Source: Mycobacterium heckeshornense (GTDB lineage Bacteria; Actinomycetota; Actinomycetes; Mycobacteriales; Mycobacteriaceae). Taken from it: a stretch of DNA of 64,000 bases. Positions 35,743-44,865 of this stretch are shown one piece after another. The position numbers were made by a program, and so were the translations under genes. How positions within the stretch are numbered: the first letter of the stretch is position 1; every line of letters starts with the position of its first letter. The DNA is taken from positions 248,001 to 312,000 of the forward strand of contig NZ_AP024237.1 in the NCBI RefSeq assembly GCF_016592155.1. The letters run 5' to 3'. The notes under the pieces are model-generated. The model searched no databases. It saw nothing but the letters and a program-made list of their open reading frames with translations, and had not been told where the DNA came from.

Positions 35743-36491
35743 CGTACCTAACCCAGGCGTTGGCATACCTCTTGACGTTGGACAACTGGCTCGGGCCGGT
35801 CGGGTTGGCCGCCCGCACACTCGAGCACCTGGAGTACACCGCTGCGGCAGTGGCGGTTTCGGCGGCGATCGCGATCCCCGCCGGGCTGGTCATCGGACAC
35901 ACCGGTCGCGGCACGATTGTCGTGGTGGGCATCGTCAATGGGCTGCGCGCCCTGCCGACACTCGGGGTGTTGCTGCTGGGCGTGTTGTCGTGGGGGCTGG
36001 GCCTGGTGCCGCCGATCGTTGCATTGATGCTTCTGGGAATCCCGCCCCTGCTGGCCGGCAGTTACGCCGGTGTCGCCAACGTCGACCGCACGGTGGTCGA
36101 TGCCGCTCGCGCGATGGGGATGACCGAAACCCAGGTGTTATTGCGTGTGGAGGTGCCCAACGCGCTGCCGCTCATTATCGGAGGCCTACGCACCGCGACG
36201 CTTCAGGTGGTTGCCACGGCGACGGTGGCCGCCTACGCCAGTCTGGGCGGGCTGGGCCGGTACCTGATCGACGGGATCAAAGTACGGCAGTTTCACATCG
36301 CGGTGGTTGGTGCGGTGATGGTGGCCGCGCTGGCGCTGATTCTCGATGCGGCGCTGGCATTTGCGGTGTGGCTGTCGGTGCCTGGTACCGGCCGGCTCAG
36401 CAGGCCCCCAGTCAACGGCCGGCGCGCCCCGCAGGTCGCGGTCGGTGACGCAATGAGCCGCGGGCATGAGCCGGTGCCCGAGACCGGATGA
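35739..36491 (+). CDS. proZ: Osmolyte importer permease ProZ
   Basis: Second permease subunit, 250 residues, homologous to ProW: EAA loop VDAARAMGMTETQVLLRVEVPNA shortened here to its core DAARAMGMTE, and a membrane domain of about six helices. The ATG at 35739 overlaps the proW stop. The C-terminal 25 residues are hydrophilic (RAPQVAVGDAMSRG) and probably lie in the cytoplasm. Last gene of the proXVWZ operon. Confidence 0.92.
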   Translation: MTYLTQALAYLLTLDNWLGPVGLAARTLEHLEYTAAAVAVSAAIAIPAGLVIGHTGRGTIVVVGIVNGLRALPTLGVLLLGVLSWGLGLVPPIVALMLLGIPPLLAGSYAGVANVDRTVVDAARAMGMTETQVLLRVEVPNALPLIIGGLRTATLQVVATATVAAYASLGGLGRYLIDGIKVRQFHIAVVGAVMVAALALILDAALAFAVWLSVPGTGRLSRPPVNGRRAPQVAVGDAMSRGHEPVPETG

Positions 36492-36545
36492 GCCAAGCCC
36501 GCCACCGGGCTACGACCGAGAAGACCGGTCGCTTACCGTATACGC

Positions 36546-37151
36546 GTGAACCCAGCCCCGTCGGACACCACGAAAAGCCCTTGGCCGGCGATACTGACCT
36601 GGCGGGCGCACGACGCCTCGCGCATGGAGTCGGTGCGGATCCAGTTGTCCGGCAAGCGGATTAAGGCCAATGGGCGGATTGTCGCGGCCGCAACGGCATC
36701 GAACCCGGCGTTCGGCGCCTACTACGACTTGCAGACCGACGAGACGGGCGCCACCAAGCGGCTCGGGCTGACGGTGACGCTGGCGGAGCGGGAACGTCAG
36801 CTCTCCATTGCCCGCGACGAGGAGAACATGTGGCTGGTAACCGATCACCGCGGCGAATCACGCGCGGCCTACGACGGCGCTCTTGACGTCGACGTGGTGT
36901 TCAGCCCGTTCTTCAACGCGTTGCCGATTCGCCGGTGCGGGCTGCATGAGCATGCCGAATCCATCACCGTGCCGATGGTTTATGTGAGATTGCCGGAGAT
37001 GTCAGTCGACTCGGCTACCGTCAGCTACGCCAGCTCCGGCCGCGGAAACACCGAGGGCATCAAGTTGCGCTCGCCGGTCGCCGAGACCACCATCACGGTC
37101 GACGCCGACGGGTTCATCGTCGATTACCCAGGCTTGGCAGAGCGGATCTGA
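36546..37151 (+). CDS. Putative glycolipid-binding family protein (Rv3755c type)
   Basis: A 201-residue beta-rich soluble protein resembling PF06475 (putative glycolipid-binding). Recognisable segments are [54 protein letters not shown] and the closing [19 protein letters not shown] start. Function unknown. The last 38 bases overlap the 3' end of tyrA on the opposite strand, so the two genes are convergent and share sequence. Confidence 0.85.
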   Translation: MNPAPSDTTKSPWPAILTWRAHDASRMESVRIQLSGKRIKANGRIVAAATASNPAFGAYYDLQTDETGATKRLGLTVTLAERERQLSIARDEENMWLVTDHRGESRAAYDGALDVDVVFSPFFNALPIRRCGLHEHAESITVPMVYVRLPEMSVDSATVSYASSGRGNTEGIKLRSPVAETTITVDADGFIVDYPGLAERI

Positions 37152-38073
37152 TTACCCCGCCGGCTCGACCCAACGCGGCCAATTCCTCGCGCCAGTTCTC
37201 CGCGCCGATGACGACGGTCACGATTTCCGGCCGCGGGAAGCTGTCGTAGCGGGTGCGCGCGGCGTGGCCGGCGTCGACAAGCTCGGCCACCGAATGGTTG
37301 GCGGCCAGGGCATCGCGGGCCCGGGTGAGCAGTTCGAGGACACGGTCCAGGGCCGGCAGCAAGTGCTCGGAGTTGGCCTCGCACATCGCCCGCACCAGAT
37401 CCGGTGCGCTGGCCGCGACGCGGGTGCCGTCGCGGAAGGAGCCAGCGGCCAGGGCGAAGGCGAGCGGAACCTCGCCGGCGGTGACGGCGAGTGCCTCGGC
37501 GAGCAGGTGCGGCAGGTGCGAGATGGCGGCCGCGGCGGCGTCGTGCTCATCGGATCGCGCGGGTACCACGACCGAGCCGCAGTCGAGCGCCAAGTTCATC
37601 ACCATCGACCACACCACCGGGTCCACGTGGTCGTCCACGGCGATCACCCAGGGAGCGCCGGTGAACAACCGCCCGTGGCCGGCCGACCACCCGGAATGCG
37701 CGGTGCCCGTCATCGGGTGCCCGCCAACGAAGCGGGCCTGCAGCCCGGCCGCGGTGACCTCTTCGAGGACCGCACTTTTGACGCTGGTGACGTCGGTCAG
37801 CGGACAAAGGGGCGCCGATTCAGAGATGTGCGCGAGCATGCTCGGCAAGGCCGGCATCGGAACGGCGAGCACGATCAGCGCGTCGACGTCCGCGGCCCGC
37901 TTCAGCGCTTCGGTGATGTCGGTGGTGGCGTCGAAGCCGTCGCATCGCGCCGCCTGCACACCCTCCACCGAGCGGTTGTAGCCGAAGACCTCGTATCCAG
38001 CCGCCGTGGCCGCCCGCATCAGCGAGCCACCGATCAATCCCAGCCCCAGCACGCACACCGGTGTCTTCGCCAC
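37114..38073 (-). CDS. tyrA: Prephenate dehydrogenase TyrA
   Basis: NAD-dependent prephenate dehydrogenase for tyrosine synthesis, 319 residues from the GTG at 38071-38073. N-terminal Rossmann motif [26 protein letters not shown], the prephenate-site [13 protein letters not shown] and a helical dimerisation domain with [18 protein letters not shown]. An ATG at 38091 could add six residues. Its 3' end overlaps the convergent glycolipid-binding gene by 38 bases. Aromatic aminotransferase HisC2 is also encoded in this window. Confidence 0.92.
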   Translation of the reverse strand: MAKTPVCVLGLGLIGGSLMRAATAAGYEVFGYNRSVEGVQAARCDGFDATTDITEALKRAADVDALIVLAVPMPALPSMLAHISESAPLCPLTDVTSVKSAVLEEVTAAGLQARFVGGHPMTGTAHSGWSAGHGRLFTGAPWVIAVDDHVDPVVWSMVMNLALDCGSVVVPARSDEHDAAAAAISHLPHLLAEALAVTAGEVPLAFALAAGSFRDGTRVAASAPDLVRAMCEANSEHLLPALDRVLELLTRARDALAANHSVAELVDAGHAARTRYDSFPRPEIVTVVIGAENWREELAALGRAGGVIRSALPSLGNRR

Positions 38074-38183
38074 AGTTCCAGGTTGGCACATTTTTGGCCT
38101 GGCGGTTCGACGCCGGTTCAGGCTCTCAGATGTGCTGGCATTGGCTGGTCAAGCGGCCTGCAGAGCGACTAGCGTATGCGGCC

Positions 38184-38705
38184 ATGGGAGCACAACGGGC
38201 CTCCGCGCAGGGCCCCTCCGCGGACACGCCGGACGGCTTCGGCGTTGCCGTCGTTCGCGAGGACGGCAAATGGCGTTGTTCTCCCATGCGTCCCAAGGTC
38301 TTGACCAGTTTGGCTGCCGCTGAGACCGAGTTGCGCGAACTACGCAGCGCCGGAGCTGTTTTCGGGCTGATTGACGTAGACGACGAATTTTTCGTCATCG
38401 TGCGCCCGGCACCGTCGGGCACCCGGCTGTTCTTGTCGGACGCGACCGCGGCGCTGGACTACGACATCGCCGCCGAGGTGCTGGAAAACCTCGATGCCGA
38501 GATCGACCCGGAAGATCTCGAGGACGCCGAACCGTTCGAGGAGGGCGACCTCGGCGTGCTGTCCGACGTCGGTCTCCCCGAGGCCGTGCTGGGCGTCATC
38601 CTCGACGAAACCGACCTGTACGCCGATGAGCAGTTGGCCCGCATCGCCGAGGAGATGGGTTTCGCCGAGGAGTTGTCAGCGGTGCTCGAGCGCCTGGGTC
38701 GGTGA
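38184..38705 (+). CDS. tRNA adenosine deaminase-associated protein (Rv3753c type)
   Basis: A 173-residue acidic protein always found next to tadA in actinobacteria (TIGR03941-type). Core segment VAVVREDGKWRC, DVDDEFFVIVRP, then a very acidic stretch (EIDPEDLEDAEPFEEGDLG) and a C-terminal helical part. Function unknown; the strict pairing implies a role with TadA. ATG at 38184 is preferred over the longer open frame. The stop overlaps the tadA start (GTGA). Confidence 0.88.
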   Translation: MGAQRASAQGPSADTPDGFGVAVVREDGKWRCSPMRPKVLTSLAAAETELRELRSAGAVFGLIDVDDEFFVIVRPAPSGTRLFLSDATAALDYDIAAEVLENLDAEIDPEDLEDAEPFEEGDLGVLSDVGLPEAVLGVILDETDLYADEQLARIAEEMGFAEELSAVLERLGR

Positions 38706-39160
38706 CCAGCGACGAGGATTTGATTCGTTCCGCGCTCACGGTCGCCGCCACCGCCGGTCCGGGTGACGTGCCGGTCGGCGCGGTGATCGTCGGTCCCGAC
38801 GGAACGGAGCTGGCTCGGGCGGTCAACGCCCGCGAAGCCCTCGGCGATCCGACCGCGCACGCCGAGATTCTGGCGATGCGGGCCGCGGCCACCGTGCTCG
38901 GCCGCGGTTGGCGGCTGGAGGGCACCACGCTCGCGGTCACCGTCGAGCCCTGCACGATGTGCGCGGGTGCCGCCGTGATGGCGCGGGTGGCCCGGCTGGT
39001 GTTCGGGGCGTGGGAACCGAAAACGGGAGCGGTCGGCTCGCTGTGGGACGTGGTGCGGGATCGGCGGCTTAACCACCGCCCGGCGGTGCGCGGCGGCGTG
39101 CTGGCCGACGAATGCGCCGCGCTGCTGGAGGACTTCTTCACCCGCCAGCGATTGCGGTGA
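38702..39160 (+). CDS. tadA: tRNA-specific adenosine deaminase TadA
   Basis: Zinc deaminase converting A34 to inosine in tRNA-Arg(ACG). 152 residues with the zinc/catalytic motif HAEILAM (His53, Glu55) and PCTMCAGA (Cys84, Cys87). GTG start overlapping the stop of its conserved partner gene, so the two are translationally coupled. Its expected substrate tRNA-Arg(ACG) is encoded at 18920-18992. Confidence 0.95.
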   Translation: MTSDEDLIRSALTVAATAGPGDVPVGAVIVGPDGTELARAVNAREALGDPTAHAEILAMRAAATVLGRGWRLEGTTLAVTVEPCTMCAGAAVMARVARLVFGAWEPKTGAVGSLWDVVRDRRLNHRPAVRGGVLADECAALLEDFFTRQRLR

Positions 39161-39189
39161 TCGGCGCCGGGTTGGGTAAGCTGCTCGGC

Positions 39190-39277
39190 GGTGGTGTGTC
39201 CGAGCGGCCTAAGGAGCACGCCTCGAAAGCGTGTGACGGGTAATCCCCGTCCGAGGGTTCAAATCCCTCCGCCACCG
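39190..39277 (+). tRNA. tRNA-Ser (CGA anticodon)
   Basis: An 88-base type II tRNA. Acceptor GGTGGTG/CGCCACC (one G-T pair), discriminator G, anticodon stem CACGC/GCGTG with loop CTCGAAA (anticodon CGA), long variable arm and TΨC arm GAGGGTTCAAATCCCTC. Reads UCG. Located 29 bases after tadA. Confidence 0.95.
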
Positions 39278-39457
39278 CCAACATTTTCGGCTAAGCATGC
39301 CGGGCCCCCGCGACGCGTTTCGTGGCACCCCAACGTCAGCTAATCGCCGGAATGAGGTCGGCGCCATCCCGAGCTGACGAAGTTTATGGTCGTCGCCGGA
39401 CAGGGTATCCTTGGCGGATATCCGCGTGGGGGAGCCAGCAAACTTTTCGGAGGAGCG
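39278..39457. other. Gap between tRNA-Ser and the DUF7159-like gene
   Basis: 180 bases with no gene seen. Upstream ATG/GTG codons extend the downstream frame to 39386, but the ribosome-binding site GGAGGA at 39448-39453 marks the real start at 39458. Confidence 0.6.
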
Positions 39458-41002
39458 GTGGACATCGTACTGGGCGTGTCGATGGCACCCGAAACAGTCC
39501 GCATGGTGCTGGTCGAAGGCGAAAACGCCGACGGCGCCACCGTTGAGGAAGACAGCATCCCGGTCAGCACTGACGGAGACAATCAAGATCTGGCAACCTT
39601 GACGGCGCCAAATCAGGTGGTGTCGGCGATTCTGGGCACCCGGGAAAGTGCGACGCAGGGCGGCCACCAACTGACCTCCACCGGGGTGACGTGGACTGAC
39701 CCCGCAGAGGCGGCGGCGCTACGTGACCTGCTGGCCGCCCACAAGATGGAAAACGTGATGCTGGTCTCGGCGTTTCTGTCCGCGGCCGCGCTGACCCAAT
39801 CGGTCGGGAACGCGGTTGGGTACAACCAGACCGCGCTGCTTTTCGTCGAACCGGATACCGCGACGCTGGCGGTTGTCGACACCGCCGACGGCTCTATCAC
39901 CGAGATGCAGAAACGGCCATTGTCGGCCGACGACGCCGAAGCCGTACGACAGCTGAGCGAGATGGCCGCCGCTGCAGAGGCGTTGGAATCGCGCCCGCAG
40001 GGCCTGTTCGTTGTCGGCTCCGATGTCGACGTCGCCATGATCAAACCGCAGTTGGAGGCGGCGACCACCCTTGTGGTGAACGCGCCCGACGAACCGGACA
40101 TGGCGCTGGCTCGTGGCGCGGCGCTGGCCTCGGCGCATGCGCCGTTGTTCGAATCATCCACCGTCGCACAGGCTTACGCACAAGTTCCCGGCACCGGGGT
40201 TGTCGAGCCGGGCGCGGCGGCACCGGCTGAGGCCGTGATGGCTGCGCCCGGATACGCGGGCTTCGCGCAGGGCGCGGCCGATCACGACGACGGCGACATG
40301 ACCCAAGCCCTGGCCTACAGCGCCGATCCCGACAGCACCGCCAACGCCTACACCGCCGTTGCGAGCGCGGAAGGCGCCGAGCTGGTGGCCGGTGGCGCGT
40401 TCGACGCCGACGTCGGCGACCAGCGACCGGCACGCAAGCCGTTCTTGGTGGCCATGAGCGCATTGACGATCTTTGTCGTCGGCGTTGCGGCGTTGGCCAT
40501 TGCGCTGGCGCTGAACATCCGTCCTAAGGTCAACGACCGGCCTAACCTCGGCCAACGCATGGTCGTGCCGACCAAGCAAGCCCCGTCGCCGCCGCAAGCA
40601 CCCGCGCCGTCGGCGCCTGCCCCGGCGGCTCCAGCCCCCGCCCCGGCCGCCCCGGCTCCGGCTCCAGCCCCCGCCCCGGCAGGCCCAGCCCCAGCGCCAG
40701 CCCCCGCGGTTCCGGCACCTCCGCCGGTCGCGCCGCCGCCCGCTGTCCCGGTCGCGCCGCCCGCTGTCCCGGTCGCGCCGCCGCCCGCTGTCCCGGTCGC
40801 GCCGCCGCGAGTGCCCGCGCCCGCCAATCCAATACCGGGCCCGAACATTCCGGGGCCGAAACTGCCCGGTCCAGGGATTCCTGGACCCGGAATCCCGGGG
40901 CCGAACATTCCGGGTCCGCCGATCCCGGGTATCGGCCACGGCGGTGGCGGCCCGGGCATCCCGGGGATCGGCGGCGGCATTCCGGGCATTCCGCACTTCT
41001 GA
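39458..41002 (+). CDS. DUF7159-like membrane protein with Pro-Ala and collagen-like tail
   Basis: A 514-residue protein. Residues 1-280 form a soluble domain starting VDIVLGVSMAPETVRMVLVE, with internal symmetry recalling actin/ASKHA-fold N-termini. This is followed by an Ala/Gly/Asp linker, one membrane helix (about 328-352, MSALTIFVVGVAALAIALAL), a Pro-Ala tract (about 375-450) and a collagen-like tract of IPGPxIPGP repeats to the C-terminus, ending IPHF. Topology suggests a cytoplasmic N-domain and an envelope-facing Pro/Gly tail. GTG start with GGAGGA upstream. Function unknown. Confidence 0.8.
   Translation: MDIVLGVSMAPETVRMVLVEGENADGATVEEDSIPVSTDGDNQDLATLTAPNQVVSAILGTRESATQGGHQLTSTGVTWTDPAEAAALRDLLAAHKMENVMLVSAFLSAAALTQSVGNAVGYNQTALLFVEPDTATLAVVDTADGSITEMQKRPLSADDAEAVRQLSEMAAAAEALESRPQGLFVVGSDVDVAMIKPQLEAATTLVVNAPDEPDMALARGAALASAHAPLFESSTVAQAYAQVPGTGVVEPGAAAPAEAVMAAPGYAGFAQGAADHDDGDMTQALAYSADPDSTANAYTAVASAEGAELVAGGAFDADVGDQRPARKPFLVAMSALTIFVVGVAALAIALALNIRPKVNDRPNLGQRMVVPTKQAPSPPQAPAPSAPAPAAPAPAPAAPAPAPAPAPAGPAPAPAPAVPAPPPVAPPPAVPVAPPAVPVAPPPAVPVAPPRVPAPANPIPGPNIPGPKLPGPGIPGPGIPGPNIPGPPIPGIGHGGGGPGIPGIGGGIPGIPHF
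40725..40806. repeat. 21-24-bp tandem repeats in the Pro-Ala tract
   Basis: Three near-identical copies of GCCGCCCGCTGTCCCGGTCG encode PPAVPVAP units, one copy being 3 bases shorter. They are followed (40824-40990) by degenerate GGNATTCCGGG-type units encoding IPGP. These look prone to slippage and length variation between strains. Confidence 0.7.
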
Positions 41003-41046
41003 GGCACGGTGCACCTCTCGGCGGACCGCAACAGGGGTTGAGGCCG

Positions 41047-41532
41047 GTGGCCAAGCTCAGTGCGGGTCTGCTGCTCTATCGCGTGCACAACGGGGTGGTC
41101 GAGGTCCTGATCGCCCACCCGGGCGGCCCGTTTTGGGCCACCAAGGACGAGGCCGCATGGTCGATCCCCAAGGGCGAGTACACCGAGGGCGAGAACCCGT
41201 GGGTCGTCGCGCAGCGCGAGTTCGCCGAGGAAATCGGTCTGCAGGCGCCTGCGGGTCCGCGGATCGACCTCGGTGCGTTAAAGCAACCCGGCGGCAAAGT
41301 GGTGACCGTGTTCGCCGTCCCGGGTGACCTGGATATCACCAATGCCCGCAGCAATACCTTCCAACTCGAGTGGCCGCCGCGCTCGGGAACCCTCCGCGAA
41401 TTTCCGGAAGTCGATCGGGTCGGCTGGTTTCCGGTCGCGCAGGCCAGGACCAGGCTACTGAAAGGGCAGCGCCCGTTCCTCGACCGGTTGATGGCACAAC
41501 CTGCGCTGGCGAGGCTGCACGAAGAGCACTGA
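41047..41532 (+). CDS. NUDIX hydrolase (Rv3733c type)
   Basis: A 161-residue NUDIX protein with the complete box GEYTEGENPWVVAQREFAEEIGL (G-x5-E-x7-REFxEEIGL pattern), about residues 45-67. The N-terminal AGLLLYR and C-terminal LEWPPRSGTLREFPEVDR indicate the small DUF/NUDIX diphosphohydrolase group of actinobacteria. GTG at 41047 is preferred because AGGGGTTGAG lies upstream; a TTG at 41038 is an alternative. Substrate unknown (nucleotide clean-up would fit the neighbouring repair genes). Confidence 0.85.
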   Translation: MAKLSAGLLLYRVHNGVVEVLIAHPGGPFWATKDEAAWSIPKGEYTEGENPWVVAQREFAEEIGLQAPAGPRIDLGALKQPGGKVVTVFAVPGDLDITNARSNTFQLEWPPRSGTLREFPEVDRVGWFPVAQARTRLLKGQRPFLDRLMAQPALARLHEEH

Positions 41533-41550
41533 ACTTCGCTTGCGGGCGGT

Positions 41551-42477
41551 ATGTTCGCACCCATGCAGATATTGCGAACTCCCGACGAGCGATTCGCAGG
41601 AATTCCAGAATTCCCTTATACCCCAAGGTATTCCGAAGTCACAGACGGTGAAGGCGGGCAGCTGCGGGTGGCATGGGTGCAGGACGGACCAGACGACGCC
41701 GACCCCGTGCTGATGCTGCACGGCGAACCGTCGTGGTCCTTCCTGTACCGCAAACTGATCCCGATCGTGGCCAGCGCCGGGTATCGCGTCGTCTGTCCGG
41801 ACTTGGTCGGATTCGGCCGCTCCGACAAACCGGCCCGCCGCGAAGACCACTCCTATGCGCGCCACGTCGAGTGGATGCGGGCGTTGGCGTTCGACGTGCT
41901 GGACCTGCGCCGGGTGACCCTGGTCGGACAGGATTGGGGCGGGCTGATCGGGTTGCGGCTGGCGGCCGAACATCCCGAACGCTTCAGCCGTCTGGTCGTC
42001 GCCAACACCGGGCTGCCGACCGGCGACCAGCCGATGCCGGAAATCTGGTGGCGGTTCCGGGAGGCCATCCAAAACCGGCCGTCGCTGGACATCGGCGGTT
42101 TCGTGCAATCGGGTTGCCGGCGGCCCATGAGTGAGGCGGTGCGCGCCGCCTACGACGCGCCGTTTCCCGACGACACCTATTGCGCCGGCCCGCGCGCGAT
42201 GCCCGGCCTGGTCCCGACGTCGCCCGATGACCCCGCCACACCGGCCAACCGGTCGGCCTGGCAGAAGCTGTGCGCGAGCCCGACGCCGATGCTGGTCGCG
42301 TTCAGCGACGGCGACCCGATCACCGGGGCGATGGCGCCGATCTTCAAACGTGAAATGCGCGGCGCGCAGGGCATCGACCACCCCGTCGTGCGCGACGCCG
42401 GGCATTTCCTGCAAGAAGACGCCGGTGAGGAGCTGGCCAACTACATCGTCGAGTTCGTCCGCGGCAATCCCGCCTAG
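41551..42477 (+). CDS. Haloalkane dehalogenase-like alpha/beta hydrolase
   Basis: A 308-residue alpha/beta hydrolase with haloalkane dehalogenase features: HGEPSW (residues 57-62, oxyanion region and halide-binding Trp62), PDLVGFGRSDKP, and nucleophile Asp128 followed by Trp129 in VGQDWGGLIGLR. The catalytic His is in RDAGHFLQEDAG. The HLD-I-type W-D-W arrangement supports carbon-halogen hydrolysis, as in mycobacterial DhmA/DmbA enzymes, though natural substrates are unknown. Located between a NUDIX gene and the LigC genes, a position it does not hold in M. tuberculosis as far as I recall. Confidence 0.87.
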   Translation: MFAPMQILRTPDERFAGIPEFPYTPRYSEVTDGEGGQLRVAWVQDGPDDADPVLMLHGEPSWSFLYRKLIPIVASAGYRVVCPDLVGFGRSDKPARREDHSYARHVEWMRALAFDVLDLRRVTLVGQDWGGLIGLRLAAEHPERFSRLVVANTGLPTGDQPMPEIWWRFREAIQNRPSLDIGGFVQSGCRRPMSEAVRAAYDAPFPDDTYCAGPRAMPGLVPTSPDDPATPANRSAWQKLCASPTPMLVAFSDGDPITGAMAPIFKREMRGAQGIDHPVVRDAGHFLQEDAGEELANYIVEFVRGNPA

Positions 42478-42687
42478 GCCACGGACGCGGGGCCGTCGGG
42501 CATCAGGTGGTGGCGGACCGGCTTGTGCCAGCGCCGGTTCCGGTAGCGGTAGACGGGCACACGATCGCAGCGAAGGTGCGGGTGGCGCGCCCGCCGTCGA
42601 TCGCGACCGCCCGTCTGGCGCGGGTTTCCGCGTGGCCTCCCTCTTCGTCGACTCTGCGGCCACTATCCGCTCCTGCTATACCGCGGG
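42478..42687. other. Gap with possible coding remnant
   Basis: 210 bases between the dehalogenase and ligC1 stops. On the minus strand a short frame reads VPVYRYRNRRWHKPVRHHL and ends MPDGPASVA-stop just after 42478. This resembles a genuine protein C-terminus but has no intact upstream part. In M. tuberculosis another gene (Rv3732) lies near ligC; a relation is not shown. Confidence 0.3.
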
Positions 42688-43764
42688 TCAGCCGCTGCCC
42701 ACACCGAGACCCGGCATGATGTCGCCGAGGCGGAACGTAACCGGTTGTTCCAGTTGGGCATAGGTGCACGAGCGCGGGTCGCGGTCGGGTCGCCAGCGGT
42801 GGAATTGCACCGTGTGGCGGAAGCGTTCGCCGTCAAGGTGGTCGTAGCGCACCTCGACGACCCTTTCGGGCCGCAGCGGTACGAAGGAGAGATCCTTACC
42901 CGCATTCCAGCGTGAGCCTGCGTTGCGCCGTGGCGGGCGCTCACCGAGCGTGTGTGTGGACCAATTCCACGGGTGCGCATCGAAAGTGGTTACCAGCGGC
43001 TGTAATTCAGCGAACATCAGCTTCCGCTCGGCCATCGGGAATGCGCCGATGACGCCGACCCAAGCGAGTGTGCCGTCGTCTTTGTAGAGGCCCAGCAGGA
43101 GCGAGCCGACCGCGTCGCCGCCCGATTTGTGCACCCGGTAGCCGGCGACAACGCAATCCGCGGTCCGCTCGTGTTTGACCTTGAACATCACGCGCCTGTC
43201 CGGCTGATAGGTGATGGTCGGCGGCTTGGCGATGATCCCGTCGAGCCCTGCCCCCTCGAACTGGTCGAACCATCGCCGGGCGGTGTCAAGGTCGGTGGTC
43301 GCCGGGGTGACGTGAATCGACGGTCCCGAGCCGGCCAGCGCATCCACGAGGGCGGCGCGGCGCTCGCTGAACGGCCGCTGGGTGTAGTCGGTGTCGCCGA
43401 GGGCAAGCAAATCGAAGGCGATCAACGAAGCCGGTGTCTGCGTGGCGAGCATTCGCACCCGCGACGCCGCCGGATGCAGCCGCAGCTGCAGCGCATCGAA
43501 GTCCAGGCCGTGGTCGGTCGCGATGACAATTTCGCCGTCGATCACACACCGACGCGGCAGCTCCGCGGTTGCCGCCGCGACGAGTTCCGGGAAATACCGC
43601 GTCATCGGTCGCTCGTTGCGGCTGCCCAGCTCGACTTCGTCGCCGTCGCGAAAGCAGATCGCCCTGAACCCATCCCACTTCGGCTCGTAGCAGGCGCCGG
43701 ACGGGATCGACCGGACGGGTTTGGCCAACATCGGCGATACCGGCGGCATCACAGGCAGCTGCAC
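42688..43764 (-). CDS. ligC: ATP-dependent DNA ligase LigC1
   Basis: ATP-dependent ligase, 358 residues, with nucleotidyl-transfer lysine K29 in YEPKWDGFRA, motif III IAFDLLAL, motif IV GLDGIIAKPP and motif V VMFKVKH, then a C-terminal OB-fold (about 220-358). The GTG start at 43764 gives the same length as the M. tuberculosis LigC. LigC proteins act with Prim-PolC in base-excision repair in mycobacteria. Divergent from ligC2, whose start is 60 bases away. Confidence 0.92.
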   Translation of the reverse strand: MQLPVMPPVSPMLAKPVRSIPSGACYEPKWDGFRAICFRDGDEVELGSRNERPMTRYFPELVAAATAELPRRCVIDGEIVIATDHGLDFDALQLRLHPAASRVRMLATQTPASLIAFDLLALGDTDYTQRPFSERRAALVDALAGSGPSIHVTPATTDLDTARRWFDQFEGAGLDGIIAKPPTITYQPDRRVMFKVKHERTADCVVAGYRVHKSGGDAVGSLLLGLYKDDGTLAWVGVIGAFPMAERKLMFAELQPLVTTFDAHPWNWSTHTLGERPPRRNAGSRWNAGKDLSFVPLRPERVVEVRYDHLDGERFRHTVQFHRWRPDRDPRSCTYAQLEQPVTFRLGDIMPGLGVGSG

Positions 43765-43824
43765 CCGCTCATTCTTGCGCCCGGGTACCGATGACATTGC
43801 CCCCGGTTCAGGGTCTACGTTTGT

Positions 43825-44865
43825 ATGAAAGGCGTGGATCTCCCCGTGCAGCCGCCGTTAGAGCCGATGCTGGCCAAGGCGCAGACCAAAGTCCCCACCG
43901 ACGCCGGAGTGTGGTCATACGAACCGAAGTGGGATGGGTTTAGGGCCTTGGTTTTCCGCGACGGCGACAAGGTAGTGCTGCAATCGCGCAACGGCAGGGA
44001 GCTCGGCCGGTATTTTCCGGAGCTGCTCGACGCCCTGCGCGCCGAGGTGGCCACCCGGTGCGTGCTCGACGGAGAGGTCGTCGTGCCCCGCGACATCGGC
44101 GGCCGAATCCGGCTGGACTGGGAATCGCTCTCCCAGCGCATCCACCCCGCGACCAGCCGGATCACGATGCTGGCCCAACAGACCCCGGCACACTTCATCG
44201 GTTTCGACGCGCTGGCCACCGGCTCCGCATCCTTGCTCGGTGAACCGTTGCGGATCCGCCGCCGCGCGCTGTCGGAACTGGTCGATCACCGGCAGCGGTG
44301 CCACGTCACCGGTGCCACCGAAGACCCGCAACTGGGGCAGCAGTGGCTGACGATGTTCGAAGGCGCGGGTTTGGACGGGGTTGTCGCCAAACGGCTCGAC
44401 GGGCCGTACCTGCCGGGCAAGCGGGACATGGTCAAGGTCAAACACGCCCGCGACGCCGATTGTGTGGCGATCGGCTACCGCATCCACAAAAGCGGCCAGG
44501 GCATCGGATCGATCCTGCTGGGCTTGTACCGCGACGACGGCGAACTGCAGATGGTCGGCGGCGCAGCATCATTCACCGCCAAAGATCGGCTCAAGCTGCT
44601 GGCCGACCTCGAGCCGTTGCGCAAGGGCGCCGACGTCGTCTACGACGGTGAGCCCAGCAGATGGAATTCGGCGGCGGACAAACGGTGGATACCCATTCGC
44701 CCGGAGAAGGTCGCCGAAGTCGCCTATGACCAGATGGAGGGTCAGCGGTTCCGCCACGCCGCCCATTTCGTGCGCTGGCGACCCGACCGTGACCCCACAA
44801 GCTGCACCTTCGACCAGCTCGACGTACCCGCGACCTACGACCTGTACGACGTGCTGGAATCGTAA
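43825..44865 (+). CDS. ligC2: ATP-dependent DNA ligase LigC2
   Basis: A second LigC-type ligase, 346 residues, nucleotidyl lysine K35 in YEPKWDGFRA, motif IV GLDGVVAKRL, motif V DMVKVKH and a C-terminal OB-fold. It shares the same plan as LigC1 across the divergent promoter (60-base intergenic gap). Stop and the following primC start overlap as TAATG. Paired LigC1/LigC2 genes beside PrimC are known from M. smegmatis; M. tuberculosis carries only one. Confidence 0.9.
   Translation: MKGVDLPVQPPLEPMLAKAQTKVPTDAGVWSYEPKWDGFRALVFRDGDKVVLQSRNGRELGRYFPELLDALRAEVATRCVLDGEVVVPRDIGGRIRLDWESLSQRIHPATSRITMLAQQTPAHFIGFDALATGSASLLGEPLRIRRRALSELVDHRQRCHVTGATEDPQLGQQWLTMFEGAGLDGVVAKRLDGPYLPGKRDMVKVKHARDADCVAIGYRIHKSGQGIGSILLGLYRDDGELQMVGGAASFTAKDRLKLLADLEPLRKGADVVYDGEPSRWNSAADKRWIPIRPEKVAEVAYDQMEGQRFRHAAHFVRWRPDRDPTSCTFDQLDVPATYDLYDVLES

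Noticed and set aside
40944..41327. 127-residue frame overlapping the DUF7159-like tail and the NUDIX start
   Set aside because: Shadow frame; the NUDIX motif is in the other frame.
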